From assembly GCA_910588655.1 (NCBI GenBank), contig CAJUPJ010000038.1:1-31775 (forward strand): a DNA stretch of 31,775 nucleotides, given 5' to 3'. This stretch comes from an uncultured Lachnospiraceae bacterium (lineage in GTDB: Bacteria; Bacillota; Clostridia; Lachnospirales; Lachnospiraceae). The position numbers and the translations under genes are program-made. A model generated the notes under the pieces. The model was given only the letters and a program-made list of their open reading frames with translations, did no database searches and was not told where the DNA came from. The stretch's first letter is position 1. Each line of letters begins with the position of its first letter. Positions 8,078 to 17,263 of the stretch are shown here, piece after piece.

Positions 8078-8449
8078 TCACCCCTCTAAAATTAATTCAA
8101 ATAAACTCCTTATATCCTCATTGCTAATTCCACAGCGTCTGCCTTTCTGGATTGCCTGTTCTAAATCTGCTTCCAGTTCTTTTTTTTGTTCCTCAAGTAA
8201 AAGCTCTGGATTGGCGGCTGCTACATATGTCCCCTTTCCATGTACAGTTATAGTAAAACCTTCACTTTCCAGGCTGTCATATGCTTTTTTAACAGTTAAA
8301 GCACTTATTTTTAACTCCTTCGACAATGTGCGGACAGACGGAAGATTATCATTTTCCTTTAGTTCCCCGTTGCGTATAAGTGTTTTTATCTGGTCTGTAA
8401 TCTGCTCATATATTGGAACCATTAAAGATGTGTTAATAATTACTTTCAT
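8078..8449 (-). CDS. GntR family repressor, YtrA subfamily
   Basis: A 123-aa regulator with an N-terminal winged helix (PIYEQITDQIKTLIRNGEL, LPSVRTLSKELKISALTVKKAY) and only a short helical tail, the layout of YtrA-type GntR proteins. These dimerise and repress their own ABC transporter operon, often with release by cell-wall antibiotics. It is the first gene, with an AGGAGGG site 10 nt upstream. The promoter ahead of it is covered by nested palindromes, so autoregulation is strongly suggested. The inducer is not visible from sequence. Confidence 0.9.
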   Translation of the reverse strand: MKVIINTSLMVPIYEQITDQIKTLIRNGELKENDNLPSVRTLSKELKISALTVKKAYDSLESEGFTITVHGKGTYVAAANPELLLEEQKKELEADLEQAIQKGRRCGISNEDIRSLFELILEG

Positions 8450-8475
8450 TCTTTACCGTCCCTCCTTTGAATGAT

Positions 8476-8522
8476 AACAGTATATAACAGTTTATAACTG
8501 TTGTCAAGTGTTATATGCTGTT
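8476..8522. promoter_or_regulatory. Nested palindromic operator for the YtrA-type regulator
   Basis: An outer inverted repeat AACAGTATATAACA (8476-8489) / TGTTATATGCTGTT (8509-8522) has one mismatch, and encloses and overlaps an inner palindrome AACAGTT...AACTGTT (8486-8502). The half-sites share an AACAGT/TATAAC theme and cover both promoter boxes. GntR dimers bind such sites; cooperative binding of two dimers is an inference from the nesting. Confidence 0.7.
8479..8507 (-). promoter_or_regulatory. Sigma-A promoter of the GntR-ABC operon
   Basis: Read on the minus strand, TTGACA (8507-8502) and TATACT (8484-8479) are separated by exactly 17 nt. The box is about 30 nt from the regulator start. 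It lies inside the operator palindromes. Confidence 0.85.
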
Positions 8523-8559
8523 TATTTGGAATTATTTCATGTTATTTTTTTGTGTGTGG

Positions 8560-8579
8560 GGTGATTTAGACGAACGGAA
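8560..8579 (+). repeat. 20-nt dispersed repeat, copy A
   Basis: GGTGATTTAGACGAACGGAA matches 31254-31273 at 19 of 20 positions. Both copies are preceded by a GTGTGG-type tract, and a more diverged version may precede the foldback at 30981 (ttttgtgtgg, then gacggacgg). It lies between jetD and the GntR promoter. Confidence 0.65.
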
Positions 8580-8584
8580 ATATA

Positions 8585-8615
8585 ATGGCAGCCTTTTTTA
8601 TGAAGCGGCAGCCAT
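8585..8615. repeat. Hairpin between jetD and the GntR operon
   Basis: ATGGCAGCC (8585-8593) pairs with GGCAGCCAT (8607-8615), with one A-A mismatch in the middle and a 13-nt loop. It may help end jetD transcription, but the minus-strand sequence beyond it (TATATTTCC) has only a poor T-run. Confidence 0.45.
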
Positions 8616-8649
8616 ATTTTGGGTTTTCTTATTTTTTACATCACTAGTT

Positions 8650-9975
8650 TTAGCTGTAGGGTAAATATATTTCTAACATTGTTTCCTGGTAAACTGCCCT
8701 TTTGTACTTAAGAAGGCATTTTTTAACTGGCTGCAGTTCATCTGCCACCACCTTTTCAAGTTTAGCAAGTGCTTTATCATCAAATTGTACATCAGATAAA
8801 TATTTCTTATAATATTCTTCATTATATCCCCATAACACAACCTGTCCAGGATACCTGTTTTTAAGTTTCTGTGCAATCAGAAGCCCGTCTGCATCAAAAT
8901 CCCCTGCATAAAAAATAGTATATTTTTCTTTTAACAGTTCCAATGTTATATAAAAAGCCAGTTTAAATTGTCCGTTGCCGCAAATAAATGCACCTTCTGG
9001 ATAAGTGTCTGTAAGATAAGAAAATACAGCAGGATTTTCTACAACATATATCTCTTTTATTTCGTGCTGTATGCTTCCAGCCCATAAATATTCCAGTGAA
9101 TTTAAAGTTTTTAAAGTAACTTGTACAGGTTCTTTCTCTATAAAACCACCTTCTATACCTTTGTGTATGCTGCCATCTTTTTTAACTCCATGTAAACCAT
9201 ATACAAGGCATGTATTAGACACATTATCCTTTAAAATACCCACGCTATATAAAAGGTTTTCCGTGTACTCAATTCCAGACAAGCCATCTGTACCAATTCT
9301 GTCCAGTCCAAGTCCATAAGGATTTTTATTTTCCAGGAAATATTCTATATAATTCAATAAAAGCTTACATGCAGATGTCCTTAAATCAAAGAAATGTGGA
9401 TTTCCGGTTGTTTCTGCAGCAAATACAGGAAGCAGCAGCATTTTCCCCTCAAAACATGGCAATTTTCCAAATGCTGTAAACAATTTATTTAAAAACAGTT
9501 CCAGTTCTTTTTTATTTTCATTATACATTTTAAAAATAATCTGGCTGCCTTTCCCCTTTTCTTTAAAAACATACAAAAACCAGTTTAAAACAATTTTATT
9601 ATTACAATTTAAAGCACATTCTTCAAAAAAAGCATTTCTGCTATTTAATTCCTTTTCCCTTTTATCCTTGTTTATAACAAGTGGTTCTTTAAAATATGCG
9701 GTTAAAACCTCTTCCCATGACAATGGCGCAAACTTACTGTTTTTAAGGGATTTTTCCATAAATGCATAAGATATCTTTACATCTTTTTCTGCATGTAAAT
9801 CTTTTTTAAAAAACCCTTCCAAATCATACTTTTCATCACTTGATAACCCGGAAAGTTTTATAACACCGCCCATATGTCCAAGGCTTGCATATTTCTTCTT
9901 TAAAGCATTAAAAAGTTTCTTATATACATCCCTCTTTTTAAAATAAGTTACACATTCTTTAAGTAATTGTTCCAT
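8650..9975 (-). CDS. jetD: Wadjet type II JetD (Toprim nuclease subunit)
   Basis: A 441-aa protein of the DUF2399/TIGR02679 type, the Toprim-containing nuclease that cleaves circular DNA once the JetABC motor has extruded it. Seen near the C-terminus: VVENPAVFSYL (about 311-321), giving the Toprim glutamate, and IFYAGDFDADGLLIA (about 357-371), giving the DxD metal residues, then a final RAVYQE motif. The ATG at 9975 lies 2 nt after the jetC stop and implies translational coupling. An in-frame ATG at 10011 would add 12 residues, but overlaps jetC more and has no better binding site. Last gene of jetABCD; intact by eye. Confidence 0.88.
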   Translation of the reverse strand: MEQLLKECVTYFKKRDVYKKLFNALKKKYASLGHMGGVIKLSGLSSDEKYDLEGFFKKDLHAEKDVKISYAFMEKSLKNSKFAPLSWEEVLTAYFKEPLVINKDKREKELNSRNAFFEECALNCNNKIVLNWFLYVFKEKGKGSQIIFKMYNENKKELELFLNKLFTAFGKLPCFEGKMLLLPVFAAETTGNPHFFDLRTSACKLLLNYIEYFLENKNPYGLGLDRIGTDGLSGIEYTENLLYSVGILKDNVSNTCLVYGLHGVKKDGSIHKGIEGGFIEKEPVQVTLKTLNSLEYLWAGSIQHEIKEIYVVENPAVFSYLTDTYPEGAFICGNGQFKLAFYITLELLKEKYTIFYAGDFDADGLLIAQKLKNRYPGQVVLWGYNEEYYKKYLSDVQFDDKALAKLEKVVADELQPVKKCLLKYKRAVYQETMLEIYLPYS

Positions 9976-9977
9976 TT

Positions 9978-12900
9978 TCAAACACCCAGTACCCTTGTCT
10001 TCCCATTCCACAGATAAGGTATAACTGTAACAAATTTAGCATTTTCAGGACGTACAAGCTGGTATATTGCAAGACCTGGCACAGTTTCATAATCACCCCA
10101 CAGCACCTGCGAATTTATCATAAAGTTAAGGTTTAAACTTACCATAAGCCTGAACATATCCTTTATATTCATTTCATCAACACCCGCAAATGCCTCATCA
10201 AGTGAAATAAGAAGTGGTGCATCCTTATTTGCCCCTGCATATTTAGCAACAACAGCGGAAAAAAGCGGCACATACATTGACATTGCCTTTTCCCCTCCGC
10301 TGAAAGTAAAGAAAACCCTGTCTGTAAGTTCTTTTTTCTTCTCACCAGTCTTTTGTGAATAAAGCTGGAATTCAAACCACTGGCGGTAATCAAGTATATC
10401 TTTCATAATCATATGGAAAGACATTGCTGTATTTGTATCACTTGCCAGTTTCCTTGCATCCATAATTTTAGAACGGAAATGTGATGCCATTTTATCAATG
10501 TCTTCCTGGCGCAGTATTTCTGTATCACTCTGTAACAGGTTTACAAGTTCCTTTGTATCAAGCTGTCCCTCTTTTTCTGTCTTCTTGCTAATCCATTTAA
10601 GGCTTAGTTTCAGCCCGCTTGAGGTCTGCATAGATTCCATAAGGCTGTTCATCTTTTCTACCCAGCGCTTGCTCTCATAAATTTTTGCCCTGATTTTTTT
10701 GCTAATTGTATTAGAAAGTATATCCTCAAAAAGTTCCCTGTCCTTTGCACTTAATACTTTCTCCAAATCCTCCATGTCAGTATTTAATTTTACAACCAGT
10801 TCTTTAAATGAAAGAGATATCCCCTTGTATTTTGTCTTAATATCAGGCCTGAAAGCTGGTATGCCGTATTTCTCTATAAGCTCCTGCCCGTCAATAGCTT
10901 TTCTCTGCTCTTCAAAAAGATTGTATATAGAAAGCTGGTATTCTGCCAGCAGTCCTTTTTTCTCATGGAAAGCTGTCTGCAGGTTTCCATGCATTGAATC
11001 CAGCTGTATCTTGCTTATATCCTGTCCTCCAGGCAGATTACACACATTCTTTGCCATTATTTCCGCATCTTCTGGTTTATTAGTTCCCCCGGCAGAAACA
11101 TCTTGTATTACATATCCAAGGCTGTATTCCATCAGGAATATCTGTTCTTCCACGTTTTTAAGCTGTTCTACATTAGAAATCTGTTCCTGTTTTCTCTCCA
11201 TTTTTTCCTTGTCATTTTCAATGGAATTTTCAAGAAAGCCTATATCTGACGCTGCCCTGTCACGCTCACCAGGTATTTCACCAAGACGCTTTACACATAT
11301 ATCAAGACGTTCTTTAATTTCATTATAGTTTGTAAGCCCAAGCTGCTGCCTTACAGACTCCAGTTCCCCAAGTGTACGTGCCTTACGCTGGTTATACTGG
11401 TTTAATGTGTAGAGTATTTCATCCCTGTCTTCTATAAGCCCTTCAAGGCTGTCCTCAAGTGTTTTAAGCAGGCTGATTCCTGACCAGTACCTGTTATATG
11501 TTATTCCTGCTTCACTTAAAAGGTTATGGTACTCTTTAAGCCCTTTTAAAGCATTTTCAAAAATATCAAGGCGGTTTGCCATATGTGCCCCTGCACAGGT
11601 TTCCTGTACTTTAAGCTGTATCTCTTTTAATTTCCCCTGTTCTTTTAACAGCCTCTCCCTATACTGCTCCGCTGTTTCCTTTGCAGCATCCAGGCGGGCT
11701 TTGCTGTCCCACAGGTCTTTTGCTGCAATCTTAAGGTCTTCTGCATCAGGGAATTTATCCATTTCTTCCTGTAAAGTTTTCTGCTGTTCCTTATTTTTAA
11801 GAATATCCAATTCAATCTGCTTTATCTGTTTCTCTAATATGCCAGCCTGTTTTTTAAGTTCTTCTATTCTTTCTGAACGGTAACGCTCTTTTGCTGCTGT
11901 CCCGATATATTTAGCCTTATACCCTGTGCCTGTAGTGCCTTCCAGTACACCTATATGGTAATGCCCTTCAGTGCCTGCCCATGTTGATGGCTGCCCATCT
12001 TTGCTATAATAACCAATTCCTGAAAGTACATTTGATATCCGGTTGTAAAGGATAATGTCATCCTCTGCATTATATACCTGTATAACTTCCATAATGCCAG
12101 GCTTGACATGCTCTATATCACTAAAAAGGTATTTATCACAGATATTTCCTTCTATGCCAAGTATCTTGTCCCTGTCATCTGCATCTACAATTAAAGCATC
12201 CAGGATACCCATATTGTACAGTGCCGCTTCAAGCTTGTCTGCCGCTTCACTGCTTAAACTTTCCACAAAGTCCACCGCCTTATAAAATGGTATATATTTT
12301 ATACCCATTTCATCAAGTTTCTTCCTGTTACTAAGGACTTCCTGGCTTCTCTCTGGTTCAGGCTCTCTGCTTTCTTCCCATGTTTTAAGTTCTTCTTCTG
12401 TTTCAGCAAGCTGTACAGTTAATGGTTCTTTTTCCTGTATAAGCTGCCTTTCTGCTGAATAAAGCATATCATAAGCTTTATTCTTCTGGCTGCGCAGTAT
12501 TTCACTTACCCTGGAATAATCCATGCCATACTGGTAATTATCAATAAAGCCTGCAATTTCCTGTAAACTGGAAGGTTCTATATGAAGCTCTGTATTGCCA
12601 CGTTCCCATACATATACAGCTTCTGTTATCTCACTTTTCTGTTCTGTAAGCTGCCTGTCATACTGGTAATATTCCCGTTCTGCCTTATCCCTGTATTCCC
12701 GCTTTAAATCCAGTTCCTTAAACGCCTCATCACAGTGTCTTTTAGCTTCTTCTTCCTGCCTTAATATACTTGTGCCCTCTTCTACCTTCTGTACATACTG
12801 GTTTAGCATTTTTGCATGGTAATTAAAATCGCATCTGCCTTCTTTTTTTGATTTTATTTCTTCTATAAAGAAAAATGCTTCATCAAATGGGATATCTCCT

Positions 12901-14093
12901 ACTGCCTCTTCCATTTGTACAAGCATATTATCTAAATCCTGCCAGGCTGTATTATTCATATCTTTTTGCGTTTTAATACGGTTTTCTTTTTCAATACATT
13001 CTTCCCTTTTTTTATCAGAACGCTTCCCATAATTTTCTATTTCTTTTTCATATTCTGCTGCCTGTCCTTCAATTTTGTTTTCCTCTGCTTTTAACCTTGT
13101 AGCATCGTTATTGCTTAAAGAATCCCTCTCTTTTTCCAGAATACCATATTCCTGTTTTAAATTATTATACAGTTCCTTTTCTTTTTCTAATTTTTCTTTA
13201 TTTCTTGCAATTCCTTCCTCAATGGATTTTAATTCTTTTTGCTGTGTATTAAATTCTTTTACAGTTTTAAGGTATGATTCTGCCCTGCTTAAAAGGACTG
13301 CTTTATTATACTGGTCATATACCTTTTCAATCTGTTTTGCTGCTTTTATGCTTTCAGAAAGGTTATCAAGATTAGTTTTAAGTGTGTCCATATTTTCAAT
13401 GGCTTCTGACATAGGACGCAGGTCATCTTCTGATAATGTCTGCAAAGATTTGCTTAAAATATCGTTAATTACAGAAGGCTTGAAATCTTTAGAAAGTTTT
13501 GGTGTACGGAGCTGTATTAATAAATCCAGCATTTCTTTATATTCTTCAATTGTTTCAAAACCAAATATCAGTGAATTAACACAGCTTGCATATTCATTTT
13601 GTGATTCCATCAGCCTGCCGCCGTCACCAATGCGGTTTCTTAATTCTGTCTTTGAATATGCAATTTTATTCTGTACATCCTTGTAAAGCCAGAAATCCCT
13701 GCCAATCCTTCTTCCATCTGTAATACAGAAATACCATGTTTCAAGCTTTTTATTCTTTCTGGCACGCAGCCCCATTCCAATTGTTATATATGTATCTGAC
13801 TCCTGGCGTTTAAATTCCATATAAAGATATCCTGTGCGTTCTTCCCGGCTGTCATCCTCTTCAAGCAGGTAGTTTTCCATTTTCCTTGCCCTTGAGCCAA
13901 ACGGGTCAAGACGTTCAGGACGTATATTCCCATCCAATAAAAGTGGTATAAAGCTCTGCATTGTAACAGATTTTCCAGAACCATTAGAACCACGCAGAAG
14001 CATTCTTCCATCAAGAAATGAAAATTCCTGCTGGTCATAATACCAGAAATCAATTAATCCTGCCTTGTTAATAATCCAGCTGCTGTTATTCAT
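9978..14093 (-). CDS. jetC: Wadjet type II JetC (SMC-like ATPase)
   Basis: A 1371-aa SMC/MukB-like motor of the TIGR02680 type. Walker A is GSNGSGKS (35-42), followed by the family stretch LLLDGNIRPERLDPFGSRAR. Two long Glu/Lys-rich coiled coils flank a globular hinge-like centre (about 620-780, including AALYNMGILDALIVDADDR). The C-terminal head has the signature FTFSGGEKAMSMYVPLFSAV and Walker B LLISLDEAFAGVD. It loads on and extrudes plasmid DNA with JetA and JetB. ATG 14093 overlaps the jetB stop by 8 nt and has GAAAGGGG just upstream; an in-frame start at 14135 would add 14 residues inside jetB and is less likely. Confidence 0.92.
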   Translation of the reverse strand: MNNSSWIINKAGLIDFWYYDQQEFSFLDGRMLLRGSNGSGKSVTMQSFIPLLLDGNIRPERLDPFGSRARKMENYLLEEDDSREERTGYLYMEFKRQESDTYITIGMGLRARKNKKLETWYFCITDGRRIGRDFWLYKDVQNKIAYSKTELRNRIGDGGRLMESQNEYASCVNSLIFGFETIEEYKEMLDLLIQLRTPKLSKDFKPSVINDILSKSLQTLSEDDLRPMSEAIENMDTLKTNLDNLSESIKAAKQIEKVYDQYNKAVLLSRAESYLKTVKEFNTQQKELKSIEEGIARNKEKLEKEKELYNNLKQEYGILEKERDSLSNNDATRLKAEENKIEGQAAEYEKEIENYGKRSDKKREECIEKENRIKTQKDMNNTAWQDLDNMLVQMEEAVGDIPFDEAFFFIEEIKSKKEGRCDFNYHAKMLNQYVQKVEEGTSILRQEEEAKRHCDEAFKELDLKREYRDKAEREYYQYDRQLTEQKSEITEAVYVWERGNTELHIEPSSLQEIAGFIDNYQYGMDYSRVSEILRSQKNKAYDMLYSAERQLIQEKEPLTVQLAETEEELKTWEESREPEPERSQEVLSNRKKLDEMGIKYIPFYKAVDFVESLSSEAADKLEAALYNMGILDALIVDADDRDKILGIEGNICDKYLFSDIEHVKPGIMEVIQVYNAEDDIILYNRISNVLSGIGYYSKDGQPSTWAGTEGHYHIGVLEGTTGTGYKAKYIGTAAKERYRSERIEELKKQAGILEKQIKQIELDILKNKEQQKTLQEEMDKFPDAEDLKIAAKDLWDSKARLDAAKETAEQYRERLLKEQGKLKEIQLKVQETCAGAHMANRLDIFENALKGLKEYHNLLSEAGITYNRYWSGISLLKTLEDSLEGLIEDRDEILYTLNQYNQRKARTLGELESVRQQLGLTNYNEIKERLDICVKRLGEIPGERDRAASDIGFLENSIENDKEKMERKQEQISNVEQLKNVEEQIFLMEYSLGYVIQDVSAGGTNKPEDAEIMAKNVCNLPGGQDISKIQLDSMHGNLQTAFHEKKGLLAEYQLSIYNLFEEQRKAIDGQELIEKYGIPAFRPDIKTKYKGISLSFKELVVKLNTDMEDLEKVLSAKDRELFEDILSNTISKKIRAKIYESKRWVEKMNSLMESMQTSSGLKLSLKWISKKTEKEGQLDTKELVNLLQSDTEILRQEDIDKMASHFRSKIMDARKLASDTNTAMSFHMIMKDILDYRQWFEFQLYSQKTGEKKKELTDRVFFTFSGGEKAMSMYVPLFSAVVAKYAGANKDAPLLISLDEAFAGVDEMNIKDMFRLMVSLNLNFMINSQVLWGDYETVPGLAIYQLVRPENAKFVTVIPYLWNGKTRVLGV

Positions 14094-15228
14094 CTTTTGC
14101 CCCTTTCTGGAGTTTAAAATTATCTGGATAGACACCTTTCATTTTGCCAAGTGCCGGCTGGATATAGATATCTGTACCATTTGTGCCTGCCAGTTCCATT
14201 TCTTCCATATATTGTTTTACTGTTGTTACAAATTCATTTGTTGTCATTTCCCTGTATTTTTTAGGAAAGCCTTCCTGGTATTTTTCTTTGCAGTTTTCCA
14301 GGATTTTTATAAATTTCTGTACAGGCATAATTATTTTTTCATCTACAGGGCAGGTTATCTCCCCAATTTCAAGCATTTCACGTATAATCCCGCCACATAA
14401 CAGCGTAATATCTGATAATGTATTTCCCTCTGGAAAACATCTTCCCATATGGCATTCTTCACCTAAAACAAGAAATGCACTGTTTTTATGTACATGCAGC
14501 TGGCAGTCTGCCAATCCTGAAAGTTCCCCTTGTATTATATTCCTGTAATTCTTTATATAAAGAAAATCCTCTTCTGTATCTTCTGTTTTATAAACCCCCA
14601 TAGTCATAAGAAGTTTACGGTAAACCCTCTGCCTGCGGATAATCCCCCTGTCTTCATCCATGCCAATCCATTCTTTATTAACAAAATCCAAGGGACTTGT
14701 AAAGCCTGAAATATCCATTGCAAAATTACGCATAAAATACCTGGATACTCCTGTATTTTCATATAGCACCTCTGCTTCATTATCCTTTGAAAAATTCTCT
14801 TCATTCCCATCATCTACTTTTAATATTCCACAGTTTACACAAAACTTTAATACCTTTACAAAACACCTGCGGTTACGGTAAACAGTCCAGTCAACTTCAT
14901 ATTCTTTCCACTGGCTTTGTACATATTCTGTTAAATCTGAAAGCACAAATTGTTCTTCTGCTTCTTTATCTTCAAGAAACATTAATACAAGACATAGAAA
15001 TATATATTCTGTTTTTTCTTTAAACTCTGGTATGCCCATCCAGTTTTCAGGCTGTGCTGGCACTTTTTCAAGTTTAATAAGGTTTGGCGTTACAACAATA
15101 TGGTAGCCAAGTTTGTCATTAAGGAAATCCCTGTATTTTCCTAGCTGGTCTTTTACCTGGTAATATAATTCTTTTTCCCTGCTTTTTAAAATCCAGCGTT
15201 TACTTAACAATATCTCTAATGTATTCAT
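14086..15228 (-). CDS. jetB: Wadjet type II JetB (KITE-like accessory subunit, DUF2398)
   Basis: A 380-aa protein matching the DUF2398/TIGR02678 pattern: an N-terminal helix with LLSKRWILKSREKELYYQV, then LGYHIVVTPNLIKLEKVP, TEYIFLCLVLMFLE, and RRCFVKVLKFCVNCGILKVDDG. In Wadjet complexes JetB is the MksE-like winged-helix subunit bridging JetA and the JetC heads. It starts 27 nt after jetA with an AAAAGGACAGG binding site and overlaps jetC by 8 nt. No domain is missing. Confidence 0.85.
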   Translation of the reverse strand: MNTLEILLSKRWILKSREKELYYQVKDQLGKYRDFLNDKLGYHIVVTPNLIKLEKVPAQPENWMGIPEFKEKTEYIFLCLVLMFLEDKEAEEQFVLSDLTEYVQSQWKEYEVDWTVYRNRRCFVKVLKFCVNCGILKVDDGNEENFSKDNEAEVLYENTGVSRYFMRNFAMDISGFTSPLDFVNKEWIGMDEDRGIIRRQRVYRKLLMTMGVYKTEDTEEDFLYIKNYRNIIQGELSGLADCQLHVHKNSAFLVLGEECHMGRCFPEGNTLSDITLLCGGIIREMLEIGEITCPVDEKIIMPVQKFIKILENCKEKYQEGFPKKYREMTTNEFVTTVKQYMEEMELAGTNGTDIYIQPALGKMKGVYPDNFKLQKGAKDE

Positions 15229-15255
15229 CCAATCCTGTCCTTTTATAATTATAAT

Positions 15256-16728
15256 TTATTTAAAGCATATTGTATATGCAGGCATTGTAAATTTCCCATC
15301 TGTACACTCTACAACACAAGTCTGCCCTTCGTGTTCTTCAATAAAATAATTTCTCCCATCTTCTGTCTTTGCACTTCTGTCCTTTCTTTCAAGTGCTTTT
15401 GACAGCCATGTCAAAAAAGTGTCCCTTACAGATGGCTCAAGCACTGGAAGCCCTGCAAAATCCAGCTTGTTATCTTTTATATAACTGTCTAAAAGCCTGC
15501 GTTCCTTCTCAATTCTTTCGATGGCAGCACGTTTTGCTGCTTCTTTCTCCTTTGTCCTGTCAATAATCCCTGTTCTTTGGGCTTTATCCCTGTATGTCCT
15601 GGTTCTTGGGGTAATTTCTACTATATGCGGCCTTTCTTCATATACCCCGCTGTTAATGCTCTCCGTTTCCCTTTCAATTTCCCCTTTTAAGTGCAGGCAG
15701 CTTTCAATCCCAAAAACATTAGAAGAAAACCTGTGTGCTTCATTAATATTATTACAATTATTAAACATCTGGGCAACTTTATAATATTCTTCCCTGCGGT
15801 TTGCACCTGCATTTATCATTTCACTAATTCTTGTTGCATAACGCGTAATCTTACGGATAACATTATTTGTAACATCAAAAACCTTGCCTGCTTCTGCTTC
15901 TTTTCCATTCCTGCTTACAAACCATTCTTCAATACTTTGCCACTGTCCCTCAAGATTTTCTTTAACCAGTTTTTCATCTGCTTCTATATCCATCCTTGGA
16001 ACTGACATTTCATATGCTAATACTTTTTCTATTATCTTTGCAATATTTTCTTCTGGGGTATTCTTTATATAATGCCCTATTACATCCACATTCTGCTGCA
16101 GGCTTTTTACAAAATTCCTTAAATATTCAATTAAACTGTCTTTAAATACAAGAAATCCCCTTGTTTTCATTATTTCTTCTGCTTTTACACTGTCAAGCGT
16201 CCTCATATAGTCATGGTAATTTTTATTAAGCCTGATAAAATCACTAGTTAAATCTTTCCACCAGCTGTAAATCTTTTCTTCTGGTTCTTCTAAAATATTT
16301 CCAATGTGGTGTACATTAAGCCTGATACGTTCTAAAAGCCCTGGCTCTAATGAAGCACCTTCTACAAAAAGATTTTCAAGGTGGATAACCATTCTTTCAA
16401 TTTCTATAGCATATGCTGAAAGCTGGTACCTGAATTTTTTATTTTTAAACTCCTCTAATGTTGTTACTTTCCTTGTATCCTGCATTGTATCAAGGCTTCC
16501 CCATGAAACAAGGGTTGCTAAATCCTGCTGGCACTGTTCTATAGTATATTGTTCAAAATAACTATCTTCTTTTAGTTCTTCATAGACTTCTTCAATATAC
16601 ATCCAATATTTAAGCTTCTCATAATTCATATAAAAAAGCCGTAAAACAGGCCTGTATCTGTCTGTATTTTCTACATTAAGATACCTTGCCTCTTTTAACG
16701 GCTTTAATAATTTTCCAGTTACCAGCAT
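15256..16728 (-). CDS. jetA: Wadjet type II JetA (kleisin-like subunit, DUF2397)
   Basis: A 490-aa protein of the DUF2397/TIGR02677 type, the kleisin (MksF-like) subunit that closes the SMC ring. Seen: RYRPVLRLFYMNYEKLKYWM at the start, a winged-helix section ending LVSWGSLDTMQDT, the family motif VTTLEEFKNKKFRYQLS, and a long helical middle. First gene of the operon. ATG 16728 has a GGAGGA site at 16736-16741 and a near-consensus promoter 40-70 nt upstream. Gene order and protein sizes (490, 380, 1371, 441 aa) fit a complete type II Wadjet. Confidence 0.88.
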   Translation of the reverse strand: MLVTGKLLKPLKEARYLNVENTDRYRPVLRLFYMNYEKLKYWMYIEEVYEELKEDSYFEQYTIEQCQQDLATLVSWGSLDTMQDTRKVTTLEEFKNKKFRYQLSAYAIEIERMVIHLENLFVEGASLEPGLLERIRLNVHHIGNILEEPEEKIYSWWKDLTSDFIRLNKNYHDYMRTLDSVKAEEIMKTRGFLVFKDSLIEYLRNFVKSLQQNVDVIGHYIKNTPEENIAKIIEKVLAYEMSVPRMDIEADEKLVKENLEGQWQSIEEWFVSRNGKEAEAGKVFDVTNNVIRKITRYATRISEMINAGANRREEYYKVAQMFNNCNNINEAHRFSSNVFGIESCLHLKGEIERETESINSGVYEERPHIVEITPRTRTYRDKAQRTGIIDRTKEKEAAKRAAIERIEKERRLLDSYIKDNKLDFAGLPVLEPSVRDTFLTWLSKALERKDRSAKTEDGRNYFIEEHEGQTCVVECTDGKFTMPAYTICFK

Positions 16729-16767
16729 TGCCAGTCCTCCTACAGTAAATATTTTCCACCTTTTTCC

Positions 16768-16795
16768 ATTATATTAGAAAACAGAATTATGTCAA
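16768..16795 (-). promoter_or_regulatory. Promoter of the jetABCD operon
   Basis: Read on the minus strand, TTGACA (16795-16790) and TATAAT (16773-16768), both perfect consensus boxes, have a 16-nt spacer. The predicted transcript starts about 30 nt before jetA. No operator palindrome is visible, so constitutive expression is likely. Confidence 0.8.
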
Positions 16796-17001
16796 GTTTT
16801 ATTACACTTATCCAGTCCAAAAAAGCAGACTGCGCTTTACTGATTGCCTGGACAGAGGCATTACTTAAAACCACCTCCCCGTCCTGCTTTTGGTAAAAAA
16901 AGCCACCCTTTCTATTCCTGAAATCTAAAAAAAATTTGAGGTTCACTTTTATTATACTCCTTCAAATCAAAAACAATAATTATGTTATATAAAGCTGGAA
17001 A

Positions 17002-17057
17002 CCTGCTGCCTGCTGGTAAAATTTCAGAAAAAACCATAAACCAGCAGGTTCAGCAGG
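17002..17057. repeat. GC-rich inverted repeat upstream of the Wadjet operon
   Basis: CCTGCTGCCTGCTGGT (17002-17017) pairs with ACCAGCAGG-TT-CAGCAGG (17040-17057) around a 22-nt AT-rich loop. The stem is strong but neither side has a T-run, so it is not an obvious terminator. The rest of 16800-17158 contains no gene I can support. Confidence 0.6.
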
Positions 17058-17158
17058 ATAACTATAAATTATCATGCATACAGTTTATTGGGTAGAAATT
17101 TATGAAAAGGACGTGCGCTTGAACATTTGCCTTTAATAAAAACGTTAGAAAAATCAAA

Positions 17159-17187
17159 TTGAATGTAAAAAATATGTATGGTACAAT
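17159..17187 (+). promoter_or_regulatory. Promoter of the GNAT remnant
   Basis: TTGAAT (17159-17164) and TACAAT (17182-17187) are separated by 17 nt, about 75 nt before the GNAT fragment. It is probably the original promoter of that lost gene. Confidence 0.5.
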
Positions 17188-17263
17188 AGGAAACAAAAAA
17201 TGCTATCAAAGATAGTGGCTATTAGAACTCCAAAAAGTACAATTAAAGAAAGGGCGGGAAAAG

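Noticed and set aside
10699..11328. 209-codon plus-strand frame inside jetC
   Set aside because: It is the complement of a coiled-coil coding region; Ser/Phe/Ile-rich composition and no binding site mark it as a shadow.
14094..14135. Longer jetC start
   Set aside because: It would place 14 extra residues in the jetB 3' end, while ATG 14093 has a GAAAGGGG site and the usual family N-terminus.
16740..16946. 68-aa minus-strand frame before jetA (GTG start, AAGGAG site)
   Set aside because: The jetA promoter boxes lie inside it, its sequence is unlike any family I know, and it ends right at the jetA ribosome binding site. It is more likely a leader or repeat-derived region; a short hydrophobic peptide cannot be fully excluded.
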